DNA of 64,000 nt, from positions 18,488,712 through 18,552,711 of the forward strand of contig NC_030679.2 of NCBI RefSeq assembly GCF_000004195.4, in the 5' to 3' direction. The position numbers were made by a program, and so were the translations under genes. Of the stretch, positions 22,568 to 34,040 are shown piece by piece (the first letter of the stretch is position 1; the number at the start of each line of letters is the position of its first letter). Source of the DNA: Xenopus tropicalis (taxonomy: Eukaryota; Chordata; Amphibia; Anura; Pipidae). Below the pieces are notes generated by a model. It did not search any database. It saw nothing but the letters and a program-made list of their open reading frames with translations, and had not been told where the DNA came from.

Positions 22568-23948
22568 GGTGGGGACTAGTCATGTCTTCCCATTAATAAC
22601 CCAGCTGAATCTTCTAGATGGAACAGTAGCCCTTTGGGGAAAATTTCTTTCTTGTTTTCTTTGTTACTGGTCCTGTTGGCACTGTTGTTGCTTTTATCTG
22701 CTTGATCTGAACCATGTTTACTAGGGGAGAGAGGAAGTTCTGCAGACAGGAGGCTCTGAGAAAACACAGAAAATCAACAACACTATAAACAATTTACGGG
22801 CTTTTTACTTGTTTAGTCACTTGTTATTCTATTCAAGTCTTTATTCTTGCTCATGAAGAACTTATTCAACAGAATTTGAGAATTGAGGGAATCCGGAAGA
22901 TACTTGTAACCCAGTCTTAGAGATAAATGGATTTAAGGAAACTGTACAATCTTTGGAGGAAGTCTGTTTATTGATGTGACTGCCTGCAAGATGCAGGAAA
23001 ATAAACACTTATTAAAGGTTAATGATAAGAGAAGTAGAAGTAGAACAATTAGTGTGAAAATAAGAATTGCATGGATTGGGTGTCAAAAATGTCTTGTTTA
23101 TTTGAATGCCCCCCAGAGGAATTAGTCAGACACTCAAAACAGCTGGTTTATGAATTGGTTTTCTGTTGAAAATGATGTTCTGCTGACCATTCCTTGCCCC
23201 CCACCAAGAAACCATCCAGCAAGCTGAGAAACCATCTTCAATTCCATGTCCAACATAGAGAGATCACTGTGCACGTTTTGACTGCCAATAATCTATTGTA
23301 ATCGAAACAGAAGGGCAGCTATATAGATGTTTACATTTTCAATTACAAAAAAACGAAATGGTGTTCAATCCTTTCAACTCCAATCACAGGAAGCTGGGTG
23401 TATACAGAGCTGGCAGAATTTAGAATCCTTTTGCATTCATTGGACCTCTAGATCTGGAGAGGTGGGGAAAGTTATATCATCAGGGTTACATGAGGAATCT
23501 CTCTCTTATGCTGATAATTACAGCACCCAGCATGCTTTATCCCTTATCGTAAGATGCTGGGAGTGACATTTGGGTGAGCCGTGTTGAAGCAACAGTGTTA
23601 ACATACCCTTTAAATAGCAGGCAGTAGAAACATCGCCATTGGTTGTATGGGTCCTCCTTGAGTTCCTCCCTATAAGATATCTGGTTTAAAATTGATGAGA
23701 TATCTTTCTTGCAGGATTTTGGCTTCATCAATGTATTTGGCTTCATTATCATCCAATTGTTGGCCTGAGGGCCAAATGATGAAATCAGCCCAATATGGCA
23801 ACAGCACATAGGTACCCATACTGTATGTATGTATAACTTTATTTATAAAGCGCCACAAGGGTACGCAGCGCTGTACAGTCTTACAGAATACTGGGCAAAG
23901 ATCTGCTCATTTGGCAGTGTATGGCTACCTTTAGTGCAAACTGAAGAG
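22568..23948. other. Possible orphan exon at 22576-22756 (minus), otherwise no gene
   Basis: On the minus strand an acceptor-like TTTTCTCAG near 22757 precedes about 60 codons rich in Ser, Asn and Lys (containing SPSKHGSDQADKSNNSANRT) ending in a stop beside the MITE. It reads more like protein than the surroundings, but I do not recognise it, and there is no partner exon. At about 23820-23885 lies a short minus-strand LINE 3' tail (AGCGCTGTACAG next to TTATAAAG). Confidence 0.3.
23820..23885 (-). mobile_element. L2-type LINE 3'-end fragment
   Basis: In reverse complement it reads TGTACAGCGCTGCGTAC, then GCGCTTTATAAATAAAG and a TACAT run, the same tail as the LINE ending at 50290. It is 5' truncated to a few dozen bases. 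Confidence 0.7.
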
Positions 23949-24245
23949 CAGTGATCCCTGACCAGTGGCTCATGAGCAACATGTTGCTCACCAACCCCTT
24001 GTATGTTGCTCTCACTGTCCCCAAACCAGGTGTTTATTTTTGAATTCCTGGTTTGGTGTCAAGTTTTGTTTGCATAAAAACATGATGTACCACCAAACAA
24101 ACCCTCCTGTAATCTGAGATTATGCATAGAGGCTACCAAATAGCTAATCACAGCCCTTATTTAGCACCTCCATGAACTTTTATGATGCTATCGTTGCTCT
24201 CTCCATGTCTTTTTTCATTTGACTGTGCTTCACGAGGCAAAATGC
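23949..24245 (+). mobile_element. hAT-type MITE, diverged copy
   Basis: It starts CAGTGATCCCTGACCAGTGG and contains TGAGCAACATGTTGCTCACC, AATTCCTGGTTTGG and CTAATCACAGCCCTTATTT. It is the opposite-orientation relative of 26029-26292. The right end is degraded. Confidence 0.65.
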
Positions 24246-24289
24246 CAACTGCAGATAGTGCATGTAGTTCCTAATGAGCGGTTTTCTCC

Positions 24290-24895
24290 CTGAAATGTTG
24301 GACCTTCACTGGTCACATTGTCCATGGCTTATACAAAAGAATTAAGGGCCTCCTCTTGATAAACCTTCAGTAGTTGCATTGTGCCTTCTGTAGCGGAAAC
24401 TTCAGTAGTGACATTGTCAATGGCTTATAATCAAAGACGTAGGCTACAGAAACATGTCGGCCACTGTGTTGACCTGGATACAGGCACACGGTGCAGATTT
24501 TAGTGCCAAAATGCACACTTGCACATTTCTGTGTTGAAATCTGCTCCATGTGCCTACACTCAGCCCATCAAAGTGGCTCCAGGTGCAGGTACATGTGAAA
24601 GCTGATCAGAGCGTAGAGGCAAATTCTTGACTCCTGATAATAAGGCTTAGTGCCTACTGTAGCTTAATCTTTAGTAGTGGCATTATTTATAATCAAGGAC
24701 TAAGTGCCTGCTGTAGAGAAACCTTCAGTAATGACATTACACCTGGCTTATATTCAAAGACTAACTGCCTACTGTATTAAAACCTTTAGTAGTTACATTG
24801 CCCCTGGCTTATGATCAAAGCCTACTGTAGAAGAACCCTCAGTAGTGAGATTGCCCATGGCTTATACTAAAAGAATAAATGCCATCTGCAGGTTG
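24290..24895 (+). repeat. Degenerate minisatellite, period about 65-85 bp
   Basis: About seven diverged copies of a unit of the form AAACCTTCAGTAGTGACATT GCCCATGGCTTATAATCAAA GACTAAGTGCCTACTGTAG. Clear starts lie near 24300, 24363, 24402, 24668, 24720, 24780 and 24834. Unrelated sequence at about 24460-24640 splits the array. Confidence 0.8.
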
Positions 24896-25744
24896 TGTGT
24901 GCAGTTCCTACATTTTTTAACTGATCAAGTCTTACCTTCAAGGAAACCCAGATTTATCAAACTATCCATCAGTGCTTCTTTATCCCGGGCCTAAAGCAAT
25001 AACTTTGATTACACATGAAAGCGGGAACCAAATGGGTGCTCACATTCTGTACTTAAAGCAGCTGGAAAAGCTATTTATCTGGCAGTATAATTGCTCTGTA
25101 CATGGCAGCTTTCCAAAGACTTTTCAAACATCTTAGTAGAGGCACTTATCTAATTTGGCATTAAATCAAACGCTAATGTGACGCTTACAAGAACCGATTC
25201 TGACTGCACCATAAAGAGTTTTGGTTCAGGAAGGGGCGGAAGTGCAGTGGGATTTCCCTGGCTTCACTTTTGTTTTGTTTTTTTAGAGCAGTGGTAGATG
25301 AGATATTTTATATTTTCCTTCAAAGGATTTTCCCTTTATATTGCACATTTTTCCATCTGGATGAGTTTCTCTTTTTTATGTTCGTGCTCTGTTTTACCGG
25401 GAATGATAAGGACACCATGATCTTGTGATACATCTAAATAATTTCATTGTTTCCAATGTGCTTTCAGGGAATAAGTCCAGCAGCTGTGTGCAGTCAGACG
25501 GATGACCCATCGCTTATTTCTGATTCAGATGAATAATGTCTGGGATGTGATGCACCAAAGAAACCAAAAATTCCAGCAACTTTGCCCTCCTTTGTGTATG
25601 AATGGGACAGAATCTTCCAAAAAACTTGTCATCAGGATTTGTGGGGGTCCCCATACATCTGCCTGGACATGCCAATGACATGCCCAACCCCTGTCCAAAA
25701 TCCAAGAACCCCATCCTCATCCTTTTAGCAGAAAGCCCGGCTTA
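24896..25744. other. No supported gene
   Basis: No exon or bounded element recognised. A run of T-rich sequence lies at 25265-25290. Confidence 0.5.
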
Positions 25745-25971
25745 AGGTGGCCATACACTGAAAAATCTACTCAGTTGATGAGGTCACTAATCCTTTCCCA
25801 ATGTGCCCAAATTGGGTTGATTTGATTGTTTGGCCCTTGGGCTGTTGGGACAAGGGCTGCATTAATGTTCTCCTCATCCTGACAAGATTTTAAAACCTGC
25901 CCAATTTTTGGACAGATAACGGTTAGGCAGGCCCATCTAGCAGGCTTTTATCGGCCCGTGTATGGCCACCT
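25745..25971. mobile_element. Harbinger-type MITE
   Basis: 227 bp with ends AGGTGGCCATACACTG / CGTGTATGGCCACCT and flanks TTA (25742-25744) and TTG (25972-25974), the second probably mutated. It belongs to the same terminal family as 4190, 6606, 32337 and 35079, with a different, less structured interior. Confidence 0.75.
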
Positions 25972-26028
25972 TTGCTTAGAAAGATTATAAAGTAAGTTTC
26001 TCTGAAGTAAACTTTGAGTGGCAGTAGA

Positions 26029-26292
26029 AAAGGGGACCCAGCCCTTTTGACCCATGAGCCACATTTAAATGTAAAAAGAGTTGGGGAGCAACACAAACAT
26101 TTAAAAAGTTCCTGGGGTGACAAATAAGGCCTGTGATTGGCTATTTGGTAGTCCCATCATGACTGGCAGCCTTAAAGAAGGCTCTTTTTGACACCAAGGG
26201 CAGAATTAAAAAACAAGCACCTCCTTTAAGGCCACTGGGAGCAAAAGGTTGGTGAGCAACATGTTCCTCAAAATCCACTGGTTGGGATCATT
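26029..26292 (-). mobile_element. hAT-type MITE with perfect 8-bp duplication
   Basis: 264 bp flanked by GCAGTAGA at 26021-26028 and 26293-26300. In reverse complement it begins AATGATCCCAACCAGTGG and ends in GGGTCCCC, matching the 23949 copy. Confidence 0.85.
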
Positions 26293-26499
26293 GCAGTAGA
26301 ACAAACAAAGTCACAACAGGCTAAGATCAGGGCAGGCAGCAAGAAAAAAGAGTCAGGCTGGAGTCAAACAAGTAAAGCAGTGGAATCAAGCAGAGTACCA
26401 AGAATCCAAGAATCATAGTCATATAGCCAAAGTCGGTCATGGATATTAATCAGAAACAAATATGAGTTTTGAGTCACAATGTCTGAGCAAGGAGTCAAG

Positions 26500-26501
26500 T
26501 G

Positions 26502-26528
<27 letters not shown>
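26500..26528. repeat. (TA)n microsatellite
   Basis: About 13 TA units, adjoining the end of the Penelope-like remnant, whose family often terminates in such runs. Confidence 0.95.
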
Positions 26529-26532
<4 letters not shown>

Positions 26533-26715
26533 CAAGAAGACAGGCACTCACGTATAAGTAGGTCCAAGGGAGCCTGGGTGCAGTCCCAAAATAATAGATG
26601 GAATAGCTGTAGAGAGAGTCCGCACTCACAGGTCTTAAGAAAATATAGAAGTTTTATTCAAATCAACATCTAACGTTTCGGCTGCATCCACAGCCTTTCT
26701 CAGAGACCAAGGTCA
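26529..26715 (-). mobile_element. Penelope-like element terminal remnant with hammerhead-like motif
   Basis: On the minus strand: CTGAGAA (26703-26697), then A, stem GGCTG (26695-26691), loop TGGATG, stem CAGCC (26684-26680), then GAAAC (26679-26675). That is the order of a hammerhead ribozyme core (CUGAUGA, stem II, GAAAC), with two changes in the first box. Downstream come AATAAAAC, GTGAGTGC and CTTCTTGCAACATATATA, which I associate with the terminal repeats of vertebrate Penelope-like retroelements. No coding part is present. Confidence 0.6.
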
Positions 26716-29617
26716 ATACAGGGGTAGACAGAGTAAGCATCTGCCTAGGGTGCAGTAGTCAGAGGCTCACTTTATTTCTTATTTTTAGCACTTGGTTCAC
26801 TTGTCCTTTAATCAACAGTGAATTTTTATTGTAAGAGAGAGCCTCCCACCCCAGCCCCCTCTGACATGATCTTTTGCAGCCCTAGTCCCACCTGCAGCTG
26901 GTCTGTAACATTATTAACTGGCGAGTTCTAATGTAATTCAGTTGGCTGGTGGTGGGATCAGCTGGTGGGCTGCTGGCCTAGGAAAACAACAAGTATTGTA
27001 GGCTGTTGTTGTACACGTGGGCTGCGGGGGGCAATCAAAAAGTCAGAATGAAACTAAAGGTTAAAATGATGGGTTTTGTATTTTTACACTGGTACCATTA
27101 GGTAAGTATAATCAGCTAAACTAACAGCTGTACAGAGCTAAATATGTTGGCACTAAATAAATGCTGCTTATAATAATTCCCTGTGCTTTAAAGGGCTTGT
27201 TTGAGTTTAATTTTAGTATGGTACAGAGAGTAATATTACACACATACACACACATATATAACAATTTGCAATTGATCTTCATTTTTTATTTTTAGTTGTT
27301 CAGCAGTTCTCCAGTTTGTAGTTTCAGCAACTTTCTGGTTGCTAGGGTCTGGTTTGATTGAGAGACTGATATATGAATAGGAGAGGGGCTGAATTAAAAT
27401 ATGAGTGATAAAAAGTAACAACAGTGATATTCTGAGATAATTTGCAGTTGGTCTTCGTGTTCATCTTTTCATTTTCATGCTGCAGCGTTAATGCATGCAA
27501 GACTTTGGATCCGCATATCGCGGATTTTAGCATATTTGTGTGTATTTGTGTTAACAGTGGGAGCAGCCATGATTATTCTCACGAGCTAATATTGTGCACA
27601 GACCCCAATGAATGGTGCTCCTGCCAGTGGTGCCAGTGGGCTTCATCAGGACTACAAGGATCAAGAATATTCTTGTTGTAGACCCAGAGTACTCCTGTAT
27701 AGTTATACAATTGTAACTATTGCTTCAGTAATAGTCGTGCAATGTTTCCTGCAGGACTAAACTCGCGACTTCAGAAAGCAAAAGCGATGCGTAGGCGATG
27801 CCTAGACTAACTCGCTTCATGGGACATTGCCTTATAGTTCTGTGCCCTTATCATTAGCCCATGCTACAATATATTGTATTTTATAATGTATTATCTGCCT
27901 ACAGTGAATGTTTCAAAGTATAAACAACTTCTTATCAGCATTTTATCTTATGCCGTTACTGTGGGTATGAGTCAGTGAACTGGGAAGCAATTTCCTTTTG
28001 GCACTGAATTTTCTGCCCCTCCTGTTTTATCACATGCAGCAGCTTAGCTACTTATTATATAAATAAAAGTGTAAGATTTATAGCACCGGGTGGGTAGTAT
28101 AGACCAGAGGGAAATTCCTACCAGGGGAAGAATATCCATGTAACTTCCAAACTGAATCTTATAAGGAATGTAAACCATCCCTAAACAGCCCTATTTGTGC
28201 TCCCTAAATCTGAGCCTCCCACTTTGCATAATGAAAGAAAATGTAATTCTAATCAATAACTAATATACATTCATCAGATTGGTACATTACTAGGAACCAT
28301 AGCCCAGCAGCATTAGGAATGTGTCTGTCTCCTGAAAAAACTTGTCTTCAACTTTCCAAAACCAATAGCAGAGTTAATGTAAGAGGGTCCTCCAGTGGGA
28401 CCCCAGCCTGTGCTGAAGAGACCTGGCTCCCTGCTCTCAGCTCCTGTAATTGGAAATGAAAGCATTAAAGGAGGCACCCCCCAGTGACTTTACTAGCTTA
28501 ACTGAACCCCCCAGCCTGTGTTAGGAGAAAACTGCACTAGCTGGAGTGTATGGGGCGAATATTTCTTCTTCGAGCTTCGCACTGGGGGGTGCCTAACATT
28601 TGGCACCCCCACTCATTTAGCCTTTCCTTTTATCCACCCTTCTGACTTGATTACAATGTAATATCAGGAAATCAAACTTGCATATTAGCATGGTGACTAA
28701 TGTAGACTCTGCTAGGCAGTTTTCTTCATGGGGGGGGCAAAGATTAAATGTTCCCCTTCTGGGACCCAGAAGCTTATTCCAATAAGCTTTTGGGTTGGTG
28801 GAAGCTGAGAGTGGGAGGAGCAGAGAATATTTAGCATTTGAGAGCTGAAAAGAAGTAAAGTTATGAAGCATGAGAATAGTTAGGTTCTGTAGCACCTCTA
28901 TTCATTTTATTAGGTAGAGATGGAGGGAGATAAGGAAGGTAACAAGCCTGCAATTATATAATTCTTATATAATAACTGGAGTCAGCCATTATGCTTCAGT
29001 GTTATGTCATTTCTGTGTATAACGATACTGTTGCCTGTGTAACCTGCTACATGGTTTCTTAAATAATTTTTCCTGTGTAACTTGCCATGTGGTTTCTTAC
29101 ATTTTTCCAGCAATTCAGCTACAATATAAGCACAAATTTCTGATGTGGCATGAAAAATGTTTTTTCCCATAGTGACAAGCTGATTTTTGTGATCATTTTA
29201 GTGATTTTTGGGGCATTTCATGGCTGATTCCAGATGTGTTTAGTTAGTCTGAAATTTCATCTTTAGCCAATGTGTTTAAACCAAATATAGTCCCTAAACA
29301 TTGGTCAGACAACTCAATAGTTTGGAAAACATTAAAAACAGGAAATAACATGTTTTCTTTTGGCCAACTTTCCATATTTTGGTTCAAAAAGGAAAAGGGG
29401 GGAGTGTTTTCTTTTCAACACTGATGCTTTTTATATCAGCCATTGGCAAAAGAAGCAACTAAGCAGTGAGAGTTTTGTAGGGTTTGTACACTCATTTAGG
29501 AAGCAAATATTACGATTACATATGTAAATACACAGAAATATATGCCTATAATAATACATCCCTATAAATCTGAGAGCCCTACAGTTAAAAACCCAGATTC
29601 AGCCAAGTCAAGATATA
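26716..29617. other. No supported gene
   Basis: 2.9 kb with CA-rich tracts near 27240. Segments near 28450-28615 have GGGGGGTGCCTAACATTTGG-type ends suggesting another old MITE that I cannot delimit. Short frames show no known domains. Confidence 0.4.
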
Positions 29618-29939
29618 CACTCACCTAAAGGTTTATTAGGAACACCTGTTCAATTTCTCATTAATGCAATTATCTAATCAACCAATCACATGGCAGTTGC
29701 TTCAATGCATTTAGGGGTGTGGTCCTGGTCAATACAATCTCCTGAACTCCAAACTGAATGTCAGAAAGGTGATTTAAGCAATTTTGAGCGTGGCATGGTT
29801 GTTGGTGCCAGACGGGCCGGTCTGAGTATTTCACAATCTGCTCAGTTACTGGGATTTTCACGCACAACCATGCCTTGTTGATGCTAGAGGTCAGAGACGG
29901 GTATTAGTATGGTGTTCCTAATAATCCTTTAGGTGAGTG
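29618..29939 (+). mobile_element. Internally deleted Tc1/mariner element
   Basis: 322 bp with about 28-bp inverted ends (CACTCACCTAAAGGTTTATT at the left; AATAATCCTTTAGGTGAGTG at the right) and TA on both sides (29616-29617, 29940-29941). Inside, 29780-29875 encodes a piece of the transposase N-terminal helix-turn-helix (ERGMVVGARRAGLSISQSAQ then LLGFSRTT). The rest of the transposase is absent, so the element can move only with help from an intact relative. Confidence 0.85.
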
Positions 29940-30096
29940 TATGTGGGACATTGTAAATGAGCCCTAATAAGCTTGCCCAGGTGCTTTAACCTATAGCAAC
30001 TAACCAGCAGGGGGCATTCACTGGTCACCTGATTTAAAGCAAACATCTTTTTGGTTGCTATGGGTTATTGTACCTGGGAAAATTCAGTGCCTTTAA

Positions 30097-30505
30097 AGAA
30101 ACAGTAACACCAAAAAATGTAAGTGTATAAAAGTAACTAAAATATAATGTGCTGCTGCCCTGCACTGGTAAAAGTTGTGTGTTTACTTCAGAAAGTCTAC
30201 TATAATTTATACAAATAAGCTGCTATGTAGCCATGGAGGCAGCCATTCTAAGGAGAAAAGGCACAGGCACATAGCAGATAACAAATAAAACACTATTGTA
30301 TTCTACAGAACTTATCTGTTATCTGCAATGTAACCTGTGCCTTTTTTCCAGCTTGAATGGCTGCCCCCGTGGCTACACAGCAGCTTATTATATAAATTAT
30401 AGTAGTGTTACTGTAGCAAACACACCAGGTTTACCAGTGCAGGGCAACAGTGCAATATATTTTTATTACTTTAAAGCTCTTTCTTTTTTTAGTGTTACTG
30501 TTACT
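30097..30505. mobile_element. Kolobok/T2-type MITE
   Basis: 409 bp with TTAA on both sides (30093-30096, 30506-30509) and ends AGAAACAGTAACACC / AGTGTTACTGTTACT. The interior is partly palindromic (TAGCCATGG..GGCAGCCATT near 30232 and its inverse near 30358). It is the same family as 56958-57361. TTAA targets with AGGRR-like ends fit the T2/Kolobok group of frogs. Confidence 0.75.
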
Positions 30506-31078
30506 TTAATGACGTATGTAGATTAGAAGATTAAGGTGCTACACCTTGCTTCATGTATGTTATAAAATTTGTATTTTTAGAAATTCATCAACTGGCTTTT
30601 ATTTTTTTGTAGTTTGTGAATTTCTGCCTTCCTCTTCTGCCTCTTTGCAGCTTTCCACTAACCCCAGAAGCAAAAAAGACCTACTCTGTTTGGCAACCAA
30701 CAATTTTACCATTAGTGTTAATTTTTATTACTTTCCTTCTCTATTTAAATTCTAGCTTCTCATTCAAACAACTGCCTCTGGTTGCTGGTTATATTGCACC
30801 CTGGAAACCAGATAGCTACTGAAATGCCAAAGTGGATAGCTGCTAAAATAAAGACCAGTCGCAAATGATCAAAGAATATCTCTGTCTACATCATCAATAA
30901 AAGTAAATTTAACTACCCCTTTAAACCTTTATAATGTATTAATGTATTCTGGAATTTCTAGTCCAACAGGTACAGACACAGCTGCCCAAACACTCTGAAT
31001 CTGCCCCGTGTGCCTTTAGCCTTAGAAAAGCTTTATGGACCCTTTCAGGGATATCTAGGCCTGCACATAAGACACTTA
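30506..31078. other. No supported gene
   Basis: AT-rich, T-rich sequence; the reading frames are low-complexity hydrophobic shadows. Confidence 0.5.
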
Positions 31079-31704
31079 GGGGCCGATTCACTAAAGGTTG
31101 ATAACGCTTATCGCATATCGTGTTATCACTCATATCGCATGCGTTGAAAAGCACATTATCGCAATACATTATTTTTATTGCATTGCGGTAATTATCGCAT
31201 AGAAATAATACTAGCGCATGATTCACAAACACATATGAAGCGTAAAATGTGGCGATAATTGCTGTGAAACATAACGCCTCCCAGGAGTAGGCATTACTGA
31301 ACAAAATTGCAGCTGGTGATTGTCTGTGGTGACAAGATGGAGTTTGCAGTCGGATTTTTTCAAGTATGTGATCTTCCTAGAGTGATGCATGCTTGTGTTT
31401 TCAGGGAAATGGTAATTTTCAAAACAGTAGTTTTCAGAAAGTAGCTGCTACGTGCGTAAAAGCGTGCATTAATATCAAGTGCGGCGAAAAATATCACACG
31501 CAGCAGAAATTATCGCGCATGCATTAAAATATCGCTTAAAAACGCTCATCGCCAGATAAATAACGCCAAGAACATCGCTTCTTAATTCAGACAAGTGTCC
31601 TTTTAGTGAATCGATGGTTAACTTGCAAAAAATAAGAAGTGATAATATTTTTACCGCATGCTATAAATAGCACTCGTTTTATTGACCTTTAGTGAATCGG
31701 CCCC
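31079..31704. mobile_element. Harbinger-type MITE, 626 bp
   Basis: Perfect 20-bp inverted ends GGGGCCGATTCACTAAAGGT and their complement, with TTA on both sides (31076-31078, 31705-31707). The interior is rich in TATCGC and GCGATA motifs in both orientations. No transposase is encoded. Confidence 0.88.
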
Positions 31705-32336
31705 TTAGTGCCCTAACATAACATATGGAATGTCACTCTATAAATGAAAAAAAAACAACAAATCCCATTTGCAGTGAATATAAAATGAAGATATGGGGTT
31801 CAAAGGAAAGCCTTGCTATCATGTTTCACAAGTATTTTTGATCACTATTATTTTATACTGTATAAATATTAATTAGCATTTTCCTCAACCTAACTTTGTT
31901 TCTGGCTGAAACCAACATGCTGTGAGCCACTGACAGATTTCTCTTGCTTTAACGGGCTGATTTTTCTCTTGCTCTAACTGGCTGATTCTACCATGAGTCA
32001 GCAACTGAACTACTGATTTGTAGCAGGGTTGTGTTGCTTGCAGAGTTTGCGGAAGCACCTAAATGTCAATCGCTAGTGAAAGATATTAAAGGAGAACTAA
32101 TCCCTCCATACATACAAAATTGTCCCTGTTCATAACCTTAGATAAGAATGCAGAGTAGTGCAGCGGAGTTCAGAGAAGCCATCTTTTGTCCCTTTGGGCA
32201 TTATATAACCTATAAAATTTCTTTATCTGCTGGCTGGGGGTGGTGACGAAAGGGGGCAGGCCATGATGTAATAGAGGCGTGGCAATAGGGTGGATGACAT
32301 CAAAATGGGCGAGGCTACAAATGCAATGGAGAGTTA
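31705..32336. other. No supported gene
   Basis: Contains the near repeat TTTCTCTTGCTNTAACNGGCTGATT twice at about 31940-31985. Otherwise no recognisable structure. Confidence 0.5.
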
Positions 32337-32719
32337 AGGTGGCCATACACGGGCTGACTATAGCTGCCGATATCGGTCCCTTGGACCGATTCGGCAGCTA
32401 ATCGGCCCGTGTATGGGCAGGGCAGAGCGGCCTGGCCGACCGATATCTGGCCTGAAATTGGCCAGATCTCGATCGGCCAGGTTAGAAAATCCGGTCGGAT
32501 CGGGGACCGCATCGGCTCGTTGATGCGGTCCCCGATCCGACTGCCCCATTGCCGCCCACATAATCCGATCGTTTGGCCCCAGGGCCAAACGATCGGATTA
32601 TTATTTTTTTTACCTAAATGCTCCCTGATATCGCCCACCCGTAGGTGGGGATATCGGGGGAAGATCCGCTCGCTTGGCGACATCGCCAAGCGAGCGGATC
32701 TGCTGGTGTATGGCCACCT
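32337..32719. mobile_element. Harbinger-type multi-hairpin MITE, fullest copy
   Basis: 383 bp with perfect AGGTGGCCATACAC ends and TTA on both sides (32334-32336, 32720-32722). The interior is a chain of six palindromes centred near 32380, 32455, 32520, 32580, 32645 and 32682; the arms include GGACCGCATCGG, CGATCGTTTGGCCC and GATCCGCTCGCTTGGCGA. Long frames on both strands come from the palindromes and are not genes. Confidence 0.88.
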
Positions 32720-33827
32720 TTAGAGGTTGGATCCAGGGGAGATTAGGGTAGGAACAAGGTAGGATTAAATATAAAGGATTAGGCAAGCATTTAATGATAT
32801 TACAAATTTAGTGGAAACTACATTGCTGGTAAATTTTTAATACTGGCCCCGGCCTTGGCAGGTGTTTTAAATACCCACCGGTGGTAACCCTAAGGGCAGG
32901 GGCTAATGTTCTGATATATATACACATACTTGTGATAACTATATATATATAGTTTATATACCTGCTTTTACAAAGATGAAAAACAAAACAATCAGTGTTT
33001 TACATCATACCCAGAGGGAATGTCTATATCTTCTTGGCAAACTTGTTAAGATAAATGGGGGTGGGATTGAAAAACATCTTCTGCTTCCTATGCAGGTCTC
33101 TGTATCCTTATCTTTATAGGAGTGAGTACTTCCTCCCTGGCTGTAGGCAGGATTTCATGTTCTTACTGATTAACACATCCTGCTTGAAGGGTATAAATCA
33201 TGTTGCCACTTGAGGGTTGTCACTTATGGGTCTGACAATATGATTCATAGCATTCTCCAGATGAACACGGCTGATTAGGTCTCCATCACCTCAAGGAAGG
33301 AGATTCTATTTTATTAATAGTATAACTTGCCTCTTACATTTAAGCAGTTTCTAACATTAATACGATAAATACCTAGGTCGCTATGTCCAGGCCACAGGTG
33401 GCAGTTTACCAGGGGTGGCAAAAAGCCTCAGGAGGTAGCAGACCCTGATAATAATCTGCATAGGGACAGGGACTGTTTAAATAATGAAGTATCTTTTAGT
33501 GCTGTATGAAGCTGGCCATATTACTATAAGATACACTCATTTGGCGAGGTCACCAAGTGAGTGGATCTTTCCCCGGATATGCCCACCTAAGGTTTGCGAT
33601 ATAGGAATAATATTATTTTGGAGAACTAGGGGGTGCGGTGCAGCAATTCATCAATAAAAACTCATTATAGATTCAAAAGAATTGACCAGTGAGAATGTTG
33701 ATTCCCACCACTTTGTCAGCCACCTTGCTCTCATCTTACATATAGAGATTATCGTGCCATTTTGGTGACATAGAACCAAACATGGATAGGAAGGAGAGAC
33801 TTGGTCAGTGCTAGGAAACTGTGCTTA
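32720..33827. other. No supported gene
   Basis: Non-coding. At about 33512-33600 a diverged Harbinger-type fragment (GCTGGCCATA.., CACTCATTTGGCGAGGTCACC) is visible without clear ends. Confidence 0.45.
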
Positions 33828-34040
33828 AGGGCTCTGGCACACGGGGAAATTAGTCGCCCACGACAAAACTCCATGTTCGCGGGCAACTAATCTCCCCGAG
33901 TTGCCATGACCCGCCATCCCACCGGCGAACATGTAAGTCGCCGGCGGGATGGCACGCGCGGCGGCGCGATTTCCCGAAATCGCGCGAAAAAGACTCGCGA
34001 GTCTTTTTCGCCGATTTCGGGAAATCGCGCCGCCGATTGG
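33828..34040. mobile_element. Harbinger-type hairpin MITE, right end lost
   Basis: It begins AGGGCTCTGGCACACGGGGA after TTA (33825-33827) and shares TAGTCGCC, CTAATCTCCCCGAG and GCCATCCCACCGGCGAACAT with 48559-48851. A palindrome GATTTCCCGAAATCGCG..AAAGACTCGCGAGTCTTT lies near 33968-34030. The right terminal half is missing. Confidence 0.75.

Noticed and set aside
32315..32723. Frames of 76-124 codons on both strands
   Set aside because: Shadows of the multi-hairpin MITE; the same peptides appear at 6525 and 35006 only because the element is repeated.
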